A stretch of DNA of 64,000 nt from JAIRVZ01 sp031553755 (GCA_031553755.1 JAVBKZ010000033.1:21082-85081); one strand, 5' to 3'. Shown: positions 26,142 through 35,382, counted from the stretch's first letter. Notes: generated by a model not told the origin, from the letters alone. Numbers and translations: made by a program.

Positions 26142-26693
26142 TTATAAGCTATCCTTTATTAATTGCATCAACAAAGGTGCTTTTTGATCTTTTTCGGAAA
26201 TGATTATTTTGGATGAATCAATGGGCCATTCAATCGCTAACTCGGGATCGTTGTAAAGCAAAGAACCTTCATTTTGAGGTGCATAAACATTATCGACTTT
26301 ATAACAAAAGATCACTTCTTCGCTCAAAACAAGAAAGCCGTGAGCAAATCCTCTGGATATAAAAAATTGACGTTTATTTTCTTCTGATAATTCAACAGCG
26401 ACATGTTGTCCGAAAGTTGGAGAATCTTTACGAATATCGACTGCGACGTCTAATACTTTCCCTTTGATAACCCTCACTAATTTAGCCTGGGCAAATTCTC
26501 CCTTTTGAAAATGAAGTCCTCTTAAAACTCCAAAAGAAGATTTTGATTCGTTGTCCTGAATAAAATCTACTTTTCCAATGTGTTTTTCGAATTCTTCTTT
26601 CCTGAAGGTTTCCATGAAATAACCACGTTCGTCTGTAAAAACTTTAGGTTCAAGAATCCATGTTCCGGGTATTTTTGTTTCTATATAATTCAT
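26142..26693 (-). CDS. rmlC: dTDP-4-dehydrorhamnose 3,5-epimerase
   Basis: The start is ATG 26693 (MNYIETKIPGTW); a TTG two codons upstream is unlikely. The 183-residue cupin contains the catalytic histidine in RGLHFQKGEFAQAK and the active-site FCYKVDNVYAPQNEG segment. ISRGFAHGFLVLSE is the conserved C-terminal core strand. It epimerises dTDP-4-keto-6-deoxyglucose at C3 and C5. It is the first gene of the polysaccharide block, behind a TACTTTTG -7 element. Confidence 0.95.
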   Translation of the reverse strand: MNYIETKIPGTWILEPKVFTDERGYFMETFRKEEFEKHIGKVDFIQDNESKSSFGVLRGLHFQKGEFAQAKLVRVIKGKVLDVAVDIRKDSPTFGQHVAVELSEENKRQFFISRGFAHGFLVLSEEVIFCYKVDNVYAPQNEGSLLYNDPELAIEWPIDSSKIIISEKDQKAPLLMQLIKDSL

Positions 26694-26712
26694 GATCAAT
26701 GGATGTTTTTTG

Positions 26713-26720
26713 CAAAAGTA
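26713..26720 (-). promoter_or_regulatory. Bacteroidota -7 element of the rmlC-rmlA unit
   Basis: TACTTTTG on the minus strand fits TAnnTTTG and lies 20 bases upstream of the rmlC ATG. The -33 region is weak. Confidence 0.5.
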
Positions 26721-26816
26721 ACTAATAAATTTAAATAACAGAATTGTTTCTAAATTACTATTTGAGAATGATTAGATTTGTATTTGAAAATGAATTTTAG
26801 ACAGCTATGAATACAC

Positions 26817-27359
26817 CTACAAAATGTCATTTATATTCTTTATTTTTTCTAAAGACAAGCCGGTAATTTCAGAAATTGTTTCTATGGAATACCCTTTTTC
26901 TAAGCATTTTTTTGCTATTTGTATTTTTTCTTGCTCAATACCTTTTTCCACACCTTCAGAAAAGCCTTCATCCCGACCTTTTTGTTCGTAATAAAGTATG
27001 GCATCCTGAACATCGGCATATTCCGTTATACTTTTCTTGTATTCTTCCATTTCTTTTGTCGTTAATTGTGAAATATCAGCTACTGCTTGTCGTACTTTCT
27101 GCAACTCAACGATAAAATACTTGTCACAATCGGTTTTGCAATAAATATCGAAAATAGCTTTTCTGTCAGTTTCTTTTTGTCCTAACTGTTCTGTTGTCAG
27201 ATAATTGAGATTGATAATTTTACCTTGATCATGAATCAGTTCATTGAGAAAATTGATTAACAACTCCTTGTAGGTTTCCGACCCGAAAATGCGTTTAAAT
27301 CCGTAATTTGTGAGGGGATTCAGGTATTTTTCTCCTCCCCAAAAAAGTTCTTTCTCCAT
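26817..27359 (-). pseudogene. Rpn/PD-(D/E)XK transposase-type nuclease with internal deletion
   Basis: The N-terminus (YLNPLTNYGFKRIFGSE, then DIYCKTDCDKYFIVELQK) and the C-terminus (GRDEGFSEGVEKGIEQEKIQ, ending in a helix-turn-helix-like tail) are those of Rpn-family proteins. Those proteins normally have about 280-300 residues. Here only 180 remain, because the segment after IVELQK jumps directly to the tail region (LTTKEMEEYKKSITEYADVQ). About 110 residues are missing in frame. The D and ExQ catalytic positions survive, but the core fold is probably incomplete. The ATG is at 27359. It lies alone between the polysaccharide locus and era. Confidence 0.65.
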
Positions 27360-27446
27360 AAAATAAATTAGTTTTGATATTTAATATTGGTTTGATTAAT
27401 AATAGGAACAAAGATAATTGAAAGATCTGATTTTAGAAAATCGACA

Positions 27447-28328
27447 TCAATCCAACCGATATCCGTAATTTTTTAATAAATTATCCCTGTTTCGCCAATC
27501 TTTTTCGACTTTTACAAACACTTCTAAGAATATTTTCTTATCGAAAAAACGTTCTAAATCTTTACGCGCCATCGAAGCCATCTTTTTCAGAGCTAATCCT
27601 TTATCTCCGATAATAATTCCTTTTTGAGAATCTCGTTCAACAATAACGACTGATTTAATTTTGATTATGTTGTCTTCTTCCTTGAATTCTTCCACAATCA
27701 CTTCTGTAGAATATGGTACTTCTTTTTGGTAATACAGGAATATTTTTTCACGAATAATTTCCGTTACAAAAAAACGGGCAGGCTTATCGGTCAACGCGTC
27801 CTTTTCAAAATAAGGAGGAGATTCGGGCAATAATTCCTTTATTCGTTTTTGCAAATAATCTATATTGAATTTATTAAGGGCGGATAACGGTATGATTTCT
27901 GCTTGAGGTAATAATTTAGATAATTCTTCTACGTATTTTTCCAATCCTTTTTGGTCTGTAAGGTCTATTTTATTAATAATCAGAAAGAGTGGTGTTTTCG
28001 TTTTTTGTACTTTTTGTAGAAAAAAGTCATTTTTATCGATTTTTTCAACCAAATCGGTGACATATAATAATACGTCCGCATCATCTAACGCCGATTCCGA
28101 AAAGTTGAGCATACTTTCTTGTAACTTGTAATTAGGACGCAAAACTCCGGGAGTGTCGGAATATACAATCTGCATATCTTCGGTATTGACTATTCCCATA
28201 ATCCGATGGCGAGTAGTTTGCGCTTTAGATGTGATAATTGATATTTTTTCTCCTACCAATTGATTCATCAATGTCGATTTTCCGACATTGGGATTTCCTA
28301 CAATATTTACAAATCCGGATTTATGCAT
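27447..28328 (-). CDS. era: GTPase Era
   Basis: Era binds the 3' end of 16S rRNA and couples 30S maturation to growth. G1 is GNPNVGKST at 11-19, switch II is DTPGV, G4 is NKID, and the C-terminal KH domain carries IIGDKGLALKKM. The 293-residue length is typical. It is the last gene of the yceD-rpmF-fabH-era arrangement seen in many Bacteroidota, although a terminator lies after rpmF. Confidence 0.97.
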   Translation of the reverse strand: MHKSGFVNIVGNPNVGKSTLMNQLVGEKISIITSKAQTTRHRIMGIVNTEDMQIVYSDTPGVLRPNYKLQESMLNFSESALDDADVLLYVTDLVEKIDKNDFFLQKVQKTKTPLFLIINKIDLTDQKGLEKYVEELSKLLPQAEIIPLSALNKFNIDYLQKRIKELLPESPPYFEKDALTDKPARFFVTEIIREKIFLYYQKEVPYSTEVIVEEFKEEDNIIKIKSVVIVERDSQKGIIIGDKGLALKKMASMARKDLERFFDKKIFLEVFVKVEKDWRNRDNLLKNYGYRLD

Positions 28329-28371
28329 TATTTTAGAATTGAAAGAAGTAAGAGGAAGTTAGAGAAAAAAA

Positions 28372-28399
28372 CTGACACCTGATAGCTGACACCTGATAG
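28372..28399. repeat. 14-bp tandem duplication
   Basis: CTGACACCTGATAG occurs twice in direct succession between era and fabH. The adjacent stretch (28340-28366) contains TAACTTCC-type words on the minus strand. Confidence 0.8.
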
Positions 28400-28413
28400 C
28401 TCTTAATTCCTAA

Positions 28414-29415
28414 TTAATAAGAATCATATCCCCACTTCAAATAAGTGGCTCCCCAAGTAAAACCGGCGCCAAACGCAGTCAGGATAATATTGTCTCCTTT
28501 TTTTAGTTTTGATTCATAGTCCCACAAGCAAAGAGGAATTGTTCCGGCACTTGTGTTACCGTATTTTTCGATATTGACCATCACTTTTTCAGGATTCAAT
28601 CCCATTCTTTTTCCAACAGCATCAATTATTCTCATATTTGCCTGATGAGGTACAAGCCATTGAATATTTTCGTTGGTTAGATTATTTTTTTCCATCAAGG
28701 CAACACATGTATCTGACATGTTGGAAACTGCATATTTAAATACAACCTTTCCATCTTGCCAAATCGTATGTTCGTTATTTTCAACAGTTTCATGACTTGC
28801 CGGATATACAGAACCGCCTGCTTTTTGAACCAAATGATTGATTCCTATTCCGTCTGATTTCATGATGGAGTCTATCACTCCCAAACCTTCAGTTGAAGGT
28901 TCAAGCAAAACGGCACCACAACCATCCGCAAAAATTGGGCAAGTATTTCTATCTGTATAATTGGTAATGACAGACAATTGATCTCCCGCTATTACAATTA
29001 CTTTTTTATATTTTCCGGAACTGATAAACGCGGAACCGACTTCCAATCCATAAATAAAACCGCTACACGCGGCGCTCAAATCGAATCCGAACGCGTTTTT
29101 CATCCCAAGTTTATCCGCGACTAACGCTGCCGTATTAGGCATTATATAATCAGGAGTAGATGTCGCGAAAATGATAGCCTCCACTTCCATGGGGTCGAGG
29201 TGTGTTTTCGCAATAATAGTTTTGACTGCTTTAACAGCCATATAAGAAACGCCAACACCTTCTTCTTTTTTCAGAATTCGCCTTTCTTTTATTCCAATGC
29301 GACTCATGATCCATTCATCAGAAGTCTCCACCATTTGTGATACCTCTTCATTGGTCATCACATAGTTCGGAACATATCCTCCAACTCCCGTTATAACTGC
29401 ATTTATTTTATTCAT
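28414..29415 (-). CDS. fabH: Beta-ketoacyl-ACP synthase III
   Basis: FabH condenses acyl-CoA with malonyl-ACP to start fatty-acid synthesis. The catalytic cysteine lies in SAACSGFIYGLEV near residue 115. The histidine is in VPHQANMRI and the asparagine in EKYGNTSAGT, so the full triad is present. The C-terminal FGAGFTWGATYLKW is characteristic. It has 333 residues. It sits between the rpmF terminator and era on the same strand. Confidence 0.97.
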   Translation of the reverse strand: MNKINAVITGVGGYVPNYVMTNEEVSQMVETSDEWIMSRIGIKERRILKKEEGVGVSYMAVKAVKTIIAKTHLDPMEVEAIIFATSTPDYIMPNTAALVADKLGMKNAFGFDLSAACSGFIYGLEVGSAFISSGKYKKVIVIAGDQLSVITNYTDRNTCPIFADGCGAVLLEPSTEGLGVIDSIMKSDGIGINHLVQKAGGSVYPASHETVENNEHTIWQDGKVVFKYAVSNMSDTCVALMEKNNLTNENIQWLVPHQANMRIIDAVGKRMGLNPEKVMVNIEKYGNTSAGTIPLCLWDYESKLKKGDNIILTAFGAGFTWGATYLKWGYDSY

Positions 29416-29499
29416 ATTACTTAAAATATTGAAATTCCGTCAAAAAAATACTATCGCGATTAGTGGATTATCTTAATAGAATAAATATTAAAAAAAATT

Positions 29500-29524
29500 G
29501 CCCTAAAAGTTATGGCTTTAGGGC
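29500..29524 (-). terminator. Terminator after rpmF
   Basis: GCCCTAAA (29500-29507) and TTTAGGGC (29517-29524) form an 8-bp stem. On the minus strand it is followed by a run of T residues (complement of the A-run at 29491-29497). It would stop or attenuate transcription from yceD-rpmF into fabH. Confidence 0.7.
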
Positions 29525-29561
29525 TATTTCTTCATTAGACAAGTGTCAAAACATCTTTACA

Positions 29562-29747
29562 TCAAACTGCCGCAACTTTTTCAATTGCCAATTTACCTCT
29601 GTAATATCCACATTCACCACATACGGTATGATAAATGTGCCATGCTCCACAATTAGCGCAAATTGCCATTGTAGGCATCAATGCTTTGTCGTGAGTTCTT
29701 CGCTTTCCTTGTCTAGACTTACCTGTTCTTCGTTTAGGATGTGCCAT
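29562..29747 (-). CDS. rpmF: 50S ribosomal protein L32
   Basis: The 61-residue basic protein starts MAHPKRRTGKSRQGKRRTHD and carries a zinc-ribbon CANC/CGEC set (ICANCGAW, VCGECGYY). It is a component of the large ribosomal subunit. It follows yceD by 11 bases, the standard order, and is followed by a terminator. Confidence 0.98.
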   Translation of the reverse strand: MAHPKRRTGKSRQGKRRTHDKALMPTMAICANCGAWHIYHTVCGECGYYRGKLAIEKVAAV

Positions 29748-29758
29748 TTTGTTTTATT

Positions 29759-30358
29759 TTAATTATTATTATCTTCTTCCGCTAATCCTTTCAACGCGTC
29801 CCACCTGGGATCTGTTGAATATTTATCGTCCTCGTCCGAATCTGTAATTACGATATTATCTTCCATTACAGAATCAAAATCATCATCTTCTTCGCTTCCG
29901 CTTCCTTTTGGCGCATGTTTTTTCAATTTGGATGTCATGGTCTTGTTGCATTTTCCGGGAGCGTGTACGTGCTTGATTGGAATTGTCAGCACAATAAACT
30001 CATAGATAAACCATGCCAAATTTATTTCACCTTCATCTTCAGGAATAATCACAATTTCATCGCTTTCTTCAGAATACTCTTTCCCTAATTTCACAATTAA
30101 CTTATTATTTGTCGCGATAGGGAAATCCATCTCATCCAAGCATCTATCGCAAGGAATAGAGATTACGCCTTCTATTTGAAAATTAAATTCATACATCATC
30201 AATGTTTTCTTTATTGTTAAATTCACATTGACTTTTCCTTTTTGAACGTCTTCACTTCCAATATTTATAAAAAAAATATTATCCAATTTATAATCAATAA
30301 CTTGGATTTCAGAAGACATATTTTTAAGATCTATTTTATATGGATCAAATTTTCCCAA
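29759..30358 (-). CDS. yceD: YceD/DUF177 family protein
   Basis: This conserved partner of L32 is linked to 23S rRNA metabolism in bacteria. The CDRC pair (ISIPCDRCLDEMDF) is diagnostic, with a second PGKCNKTM site and an acidic C-terminus containing DPRWDALKGL. A TACCTTTG promoter element at 30386-30393 means that starts upstream of about 30380 cannot be used. I therefore choose TTG 30358 (LGKFDPYKIDL), which matches the family N-terminus and gives 199 residues. The next in-frame ATG would cut into the domain. Confidence 0.85.
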   Translation of the reverse strand: MGKFDPYKIDLKNMSSEIQVIDYKLDNIFFINIGSEDVQKGKVNVNLTIKKTLMMYEFNFQIEGVISIPCDRCLDEMDFPIATNNKLIVKLGKEYSEESDEIVIIPEDEGEINLAWFIYEFIVLTIPIKHVHAPGKCNKTMTSKLKKHAPKGSGSEEDDDFDSVMEDNIVITDSDEDDKYSTDPRWDALKGLAEEDNNN

Positions 30359-30385
30359 TTTTTTTTCTTTTAATGAAAAACCTCG

Positions 30386-30393
30386 CAAAGGTA
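30386..30393 (-). promoter_or_regulatory. Bacteroidota -7 element of yceD-rpmF
   Basis: TACCTTTG on the minus strand fits TAnnTTTG and lies 28 bases before the TTG start of yceD. It decides the start choice for that gene. Confidence 0.6.
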
Positions 30394-30471
30394 CAACTAA
30401 TAATTGAAAGTTGAAAATTATTTTGTGAATAGTGAGTTGTGAACTAAGAATAAAGATTCGCAACTCATAAT

Positions 30472-31668
30472 CTAAAACTTATATTTCATCAGTTCGATAC
30501 GAAATGTTGTTCCCTTATTAACTTCCGATTTCAGCACAAAAATCTTGCCACGTTGATATGATTGTATTATACGCCTTGTTAAGGAGAGCCCCAACCCCCA
30601 TCCACGTTTTTTCGTCGTATATCCGGGATGAAAAACTCTTTTATATTTTGATTTAGGAATTCCTTTTCCGGTATCGGCAATGTCTATCTTTATCAATTTA
30701 TCGGTTTCCGCTATTTCTATATCAATACTTCCTTTCCCATCCATCGCGTCAACCGCGTTTTTGATAAGATTTTCAATAACCCATCCGAATAAAGATTCGT
30801 TCATCATTACCAGATAAGGCCGATCTAAAAAGTTACAATTAATCTTAATTTTCCCTGAAACTCTTTTCGACATATAATCTACAGCATTTCTTATGGCTTC
30901 ATTCACATCCATCGGTTCTAATTCTAATTTGGAACCTATCTTCGAAAACCTTTCCGCTATTACATTCAACCGATGCACATCCTTATTCATTTCGGTTATC
31001 AATGAAACATCTATATCTTTTGTTTTCAGATATTCAATCCATGCCATAAGGGAAGATATAGGCGTTCCTAACTGATGGGCCGTTTCTTTCGACATACCGA
31101 CCCAAACTTTGTCTTGTTCCGCTTTTTTAGCGTTCAATAATGCCAGGAAAGATATTAACACAAAAACAAATACAACTCCCAATTGCGCGTAAGGAAAAAT
31201 AGCTAATCTTTTCAACACGGTGGAATCGTCATAATAAACATATTGATATGTTCCATCGTCAAATTCCAATTTAATCGGCGGATTTTTTTTCTTGAATTTT
31301 TGCAGTTTTTTATTTAGGTAGGCGTCCTTTTCTTTGTCCGGAAGTTTTATGTTGTTGTCTAATATAATACTATCCTTTTCATTTACCAGCACTAATGGAA
31401 TAGTCGTGTTTCCCGCTATAAATTTCAGGATAAGATTATTATAATCATTAAACGCGTCAGGACAAGCATCTTGGTTTTCCGGCTGAGCCGATATTAACTT
31501 AATTGATTCCGCCCATATTTCAATTTTCAAGCGCTCTTCTACAGCCAAGTCATGGACCAATACTTGAGTTACCCAAATAGAAGAAATAGCTATGACACTT
31601 GCCACCGCAACAAAAAAATATTTGAAATTCCAGCGGTATTCGTTATTTTTTACTTTCGCTTGTTTCAT
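30472..31668 (-). CDS. Sensor histidine kinase
   Basis: The 398-residue protein has two membrane helices (about 17-38 and 155-180) flanking a periplasmic sensor region. A dimerisation helix follows with the phospho-acceptor histidine in SKETAHQLGTPISSL. The ATPase domain shows the N box (ENLIKNAVDAM), G1 (DTGKGIP) and G2 (GWGLGLSLTRRI). No response regulator is adjacent, so it is an orphan here. Its signal is unknown. It lies upstream of yceD on the same strand, with separate promoters. Confidence 0.93.
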   Translation of the reverse strand: MKQAKVKNNEYRWNFKYFFVAVASVIAISSIWVTQVLVHDLAVEERLKIEIWAESIKLISAQPENQDACPDAFNDYNNLILKFIAGNTTIPLVLVNEKDSIILDNNIKLPDKEKDAYLNKKLQKFKKKNPPIKLEFDDGTYQYVYYDDSTVLKRLAIFPYAQLGVVFVFVLISFLALLNAKKAEQDKVWVGMSKETAHQLGTPISSLMAWIEYLKTKDIDVSLITEMNKDVHRLNVIAERFSKIGSKLELEPMDVNEAIRNAVDYMSKRVSGKIKINCNFLDRPYLVMMNESLFGWVIENLIKNAVDAMDGKGSIDIEIAETDKLIKIDIADTGKGIPKSKYKRVFHPGYTTKKRGWGLGLSLTRRIIQSYQRGKIFVLKSEVNKGTTFRIELMKYKF

Positions 31669-31754
31669 CTTGTTTTGTTAGAAGAGAAAAAGGGAGTTGC
31701 AAGAAGTTAGAGGAAATTTCTTCACTCTCAATTCTCCACTCTCCACTGTCAACT

Positions 31755-32015
31755 CTAATTTTTCCAACGGGCAAGCCGTTTCATTCCTCTTGTAAACAGC
31801 CATGCCATGAATTTTGAAGATCCTCCTTCTATCATTTTCTCCCGACAAAATTCCTGAAATTCATTAACTGTTCCATCGAAAGTAAATTCTCCTTTTTGAT
31901 AACAGTAGCCGCAATAGATTTCATTTTTAGAGCCATCGGCATTTGTTCCTCCGCTTTGCGGATCTTTTTTCATGGGCATGCCACAACTTTGGCAAAATTT
32001 ATTTTTAGTTTCCAT
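31755..32015 (-). CDS. Zinc-ribbon protein
   Basis: The 86-residue protein has CQSCGMPM at residues 8-15 and YCGYCYQKG at about 34-42, a four-cysteine zinc ribbon (zf-ribbon_2 type). A helical tail ends RGMKRLARWKN. Family members are small cytoplasmic proteins of unknown role, common in Bacteroidota and Firmicutes. It is divergent from the NADH dehydrogenase gene. Confidence 0.85.
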   Translation of the reverse strand: METKNKFCQSCGMPMKKDPQSGGTNADGSKNEIYCGYCYQKGEFTFDGTVNEFQEFCREKMIEGGSSKFMAWLFTRGMKRLARWKN

Positions 32016-32154
32016 ATCCTTAAAATTTAAAAATAATTTCTTTGAAATTTTTCTAATTTCTCAATCAGCAGCATTGCTGTGCGAAAGTATAAAATTAAAT
32101 CTTAATTAAGAACAAACGGATAGATTATTTGTTATTTAGTAAAATGTTCTATTC

Positions 32155-33441
32155 ATGATTACAAATATACCACATATACCTGGCAAAAAACGCATTATTA
32201 TTGTCGGAGGAGGGTTTGGAGGTCTAAAATTAGCAGACAGTTTGAATCCTGATTTATTCCAAATTATTTTATTAGATAAAAATAATTATCATCAATTTCA
32301 ACCATTGTTGTATCAAGTGGCTATTACAGGACTTGAAGTTAGTTCGATCGCCTATCCTTTCAGGAAAAATTATCAAAAAAAGAATATTCATTTCAGGTTA
32401 TGCGAACTCAAACGCATCATTCCCGAAGAAAATACAATAGAAACGAATGTGGGCAATATTTCTTACGATTATTTAATACTTGCTTGCGGATGTGATACTA
32501 ATTTTTTCGGAAATAACGCGCTGAAAGAAACAACTATCACTTTAAAATCCGTGCCGGAAGCTTTATTTGCCCGTAACCGGATCTTACAAAGTTTCGAAGA
32601 CGCTACTGTTACTAAAGACCCTTTTGAAAGAAAAAAACTGTTGACATTTGTTGTTGTTGGAGGAGGCGCTACCGGAGTTGAATTGGCGGGCGCTTTAGCC
32701 GACATGAAAACGTTTGTTCTCCCGAAAGATTATCCGGAACTTGATTTTTCACAAATGGAAATCAGGTTAATCGATGCTTCTCCCCGTTTACTCTTAGCTA
32801 TGTCTGAAAACGCGTCAAAAAACGCGTCTGAAACATTAATCCAACGAGGTGTTATTATTCATCAGGATATTTCGGTTTCTTCGTACGAAAACGACACGAT
32901 CAAATTAAATAATGGAGTCGTTTTATATTCTAAAAATGTATTGTGGGTAGCCGGAATAAAAGGAAATCCGATAGATGGCATGAAACCCGAAGATTATGGC
33001 AGGGGTAACCGGATAAAAGTAAACGAACATTGCCAATTAACCGGATATGATAATATTTTCGCTATCGGAGACAATGCTTATATGGAAACGAAAGATTATC
33101 CCAACGGACATCCACAGGTGGCGCAAGTAGCGATGCAAATGGCTAAATTGGTGAGTAAAAATCTGAAACATATTGTAAAAAACGAAAAGCTCGAAAATTT
33201 CTACTACAAAGACAAAGGCTCTTTGGCGACAATCGGAAGAAACGCGGCTGTCGCCGATTTAGGGAAATTAAAATTCAGTGGTCGAATGGCTTGGTGGTTA
33301 TGGCTTTGGGTACATATTTTTACTATATTAGGTATTAAAAATAAAATTTTAGTCATGTTGGACTGGGCATGGAATTATATCACTTACGACTTGTCATTAA
33401 GATTGCTTATCAGGCCTAAAATCACAAAAGGGACTCGATAA
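32155..33441 (+). CDS. ndh: Type II NADH dehydrogenase
   Basis: This non-proton-pumping flavoenzyme passes electrons from NADH to quinone. The FAD-binding GGGFGG motif is at residues 18-23 (IIIVGGGFGGLKLAD). The NAD-binding VVGGGATGVELAGALAD lies near 172, and the IFAIGDNAY segment binds FAD. It has 428 residues. The C-terminus has a hydrophobic WWLWLWVHIFTILGIKNK stretch that anchors the protein to the membrane, as in bacterial NDH-2. Confidence 0.92.
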   Translation: MITNIPHIPGKKRIIIVGGGFGGLKLADSLNPDLFQIILLDKNNYHQFQPLLYQVAITGLEVSSIAYPFRKNYQKKNIHFRLCELKRIIPEENTIETNVGNISYDYLILACGCDTNFFGNNALKETTITLKSVPEALFARNRILQSFEDATVTKDPFERKKLLTFVVVGGGATGVELAGALADMKTFVLPKDYPELDFSQMEIRLIDASPRLLLAMSENASKNASETLIQRGVIIHQDISVSSYENDTIKLNNGVVLYSKNVLWVAGIKGNPIDGMKPEDYGRGNRIKVNEHCQLTGYDNIFAIGDNAYMETKDYPNGHPQVAQVAMQMAKLVSKNLKHIVKNEKLENFYYKDKGSLATIGRNAAVADLGKLKFSGRMAWWLWLWVHIFTILGIKNKILVMLDWAWNYITYDLSLRLLIRPKITKGTR

Positions 33442-33518
33442 ACAAGCGAAAAAATTCCATGTTAATAACATGTTGAAACATCCGGAATGCAAAATAGAAC
33501 TCATTTTGCTTTGTTAAT

Positions 33519-33526
33519 TATCTTTG
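33519..33526 (+). promoter_or_regulatory. Bacteroidota -7 element of dnaB
   Basis: TATCTTTG fits TAnnTTTG and lies 58 bases upstream of the dnaB ATG. No correctly spaced -33 box was found. Confidence 0.5.
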
Positions 33527-33584
33527 CAGGCTCAATTATCAGTCTTCTATTATTTCATAATTGTGATTTTTTCAAAGATATAAA

Positions 33585-35105
33585 ATGGCGGAACAAAATA
33601 AGAACAACTCTCGTTCGAGAGGAAAAAAAGCAACAACAAATTCGGAAGAAACCGGAAGGTTACAGCCTCAGGCACGTGAGTTGGAAGAAGCCGTTTTAGG
33701 CGCTTTAATGTTGGAAAAAGACGCGTATTCAGTCATAAGCGACATTCTCCGCTCGGAAAGTTTTTATGACAGGAACCACGAACTGATTTTTTCCGCTATA
33801 CAAGATTTAGCCGTACAACAAAAGCCCATCGACATGCTGACGGTGGTGGAACAGCTAAGAAAAAGAGGCGATTTGGAACAAGTCGGAGGGCCGTTTTACA
33901 TCGCCCAACTTTCAAGCAAAGTAGTCTCGACTGCGCACTTAGAATATCATGCCCGAATCATCGCTCAAAAATATTTAGCGAGAGAATTGATTTCTTTCAC
34001 TTCGAATGTAGCTTCGAAAGCTTTCGATGAAACAAACGATGTTGACGATTTGATGCAAGAAGCGGAGGGACAACTTTTCGAAATATCACAAAGGAACGTA
34101 AAAAAAGATGTAACCCAAATTAATCCGGTCATTAAAGAAGCCATCGAATTAATGCAAATCGCAGCTCAACGTACTGATGGATTAAGTGGAGTGCAAACCG
34201 GATTCAAAGACTTAGACAAAATCACCTCAGGATGGCAAAATTCAGACTTGATTATTATCGCCGCGCGTCCCGCGATGGGGAAAACAGCATTCGTGTTGTC
34301 GATGGCAAAAAACATGGCAGTGGATTTCAACACCCCTGTCGCTGTTTTTTCTCTTGAAATGTCAAACGTACAATTGGTAAACCGATTGATAGTAAATGTA
34401 TGCCAAATAACAGGTTCAAAAATAAAAAACGGACAATTAGCTCCTTACGAATGGGAACAATTGGATTATAAAATCAAAGAACTTTTCGACGCGCCTATCT
34501 ACGTCGACGATACTCCGAGTTTATCCGTATTCGAATTAAGGACAAAAGCGCGCCGGTTAGTGAGGGAACATAAAGTCAAATGTATTATTATCGACTATTT
34601 GCAGTTGATGAATGCCAGTGGAATGAGTTTTGGCAGCCGCGAACAAGAAGTCAGTACCATCTCACGTTCTTTGAAAGGATTAGCCAAAGAACTGAATATT
34701 CCGATTATCGCTCTTTCGCAGTTGAACCGTGGAGTCGAAAGCCGTGTAGGAAACGAAGGAAAACGTCCGCAACTATCAGATCTTCGCGAATCGGGAGCCA
34801 TTGAGCAAGACGCCGACATGGTATGTTTCATACACCGCCCGGAATACTATAAAATATTTGTGGATGAAAAAGGAAACGACCTCACAGGAAAAGCCGAAAT
34901 TATCATCGCTAAACATCGTAACGGAGCGACAGGAGATGTATTGCTAAGTTTCAAAAACGAATTTGCCCGTTTCCAAAATGTCAACGACGAACAACTTGTA
35001 GGAGAATTTCAGTCCCGATACAGCAGTCAAGCCAACATCGCCCCCGCAAACATTCCAAACGAACGTAAGTTTGAAGAATACGACTCCAATTCCACTCCTT
35101 TTTAA
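33585..35105 (+). CDS. dnaB: Replicative DNA helicase DnaB
   Basis: The 506-residue helicase has the N-terminal DnaB domain (LQPQARELEEAVLGALMLEK) and then the RecA-like motor with Walker A in ARPAMGKTAF. The DYLQLM Walker B and LSQLNRGVESR motif follow, with SDLRESGAIEQDAD as the arginine-finger region. No intein interrupts the P-loop or other motifs. It unwinds DNA at the replication fork. The C-terminus is short and polar. Confidence 0.98.
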   Translation: MAEQNKNNSRSRGKKATTNSEETGRLQPQARELEEAVLGALMLEKDAYSVISDILRSESFYDRNHELIFSAIQDLAVQQKPIDMLTVVEQLRKRGDLEQVGGPFYIAQLSSKVVSTAHLEYHARIIAQKYLARELISFTSNVASKAFDETNDVDDLMQEAEGQLFEISQRNVKKDVTQINPVIKEAIELMQIAAQRTDGLSGVQTGFKDLDKITSGWQNSDLIIIAARPAMGKTAFVLSMAKNMAVDFNTPVAVFSLEMSNVQLVNRLIVNVCQITGSKIKNGQLAPYEWEQLDYKIKELFDAPIYVDDTPSLSVFELRTKARRLVREHKVKCIIIDYLQLMNASGMSFGSREQEVSTISRSLKGLAKELNIPIIALSQLNRGVESRVGNEGKRPQLSDLRESGAIEQDADMVCFIHRPEYYKIFVDEKGNDLTGKAEIIIAKHRNGATGDVLLSFKNEFARFQNVNDEQLVGEFQSRYSSQANIAPANIPNERKFEEYDSNSTPF

Positions 35106-35300
35106 TAAATTAACCGTTCAAAATTAGCTCATATTCTGAAATCGTTTAACCTTGAAAATCATACAATTAAACATCAATCGTTCAACATTAAACAAATAAA
35201 CTAAATCTGATATTACACTTAAATTATTTGTATAACAACAAAAAAGCATCAATCAACTAAAAAAATTGAAAAATCATACATTAAATAAAAAAACATTTTT

Positions 35301-35308
35301 TAACTTTG
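35301..35308 (+). promoter_or_regulatory. Bacteroidota -7 element of the GLUG protein gene
   Basis: TAACTTTG fits TAnnTTTG and lies 74 bases before the ATG at 35383. The -33 region is A/T-rich without a clear TTTG at the right spacing. Confidence 0.5.
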
Positions 35309-35382
35309 CGACAGGTTGATTTAATATTTTTATACAAAAATGGCATCATTTGTGAAAATGTGTCAAAAAAAATCACATTGCA

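Noticed and set aside
33487..33699. Small plus-strand frame before dnaB
   Set aside because: It overlaps dnaB's start and its promoter element, and only its first 25 residues look like a membrane helix by chance composition.
34595..34831. Minus-strand frame within dnaB
   Set aside because: It lies wholly opposite the dnaB motor domain and has no independent support.
33585..35105. Intein in dnaB
   Set aside because: All helicase motifs are contiguous and the 506-residue length is normal.
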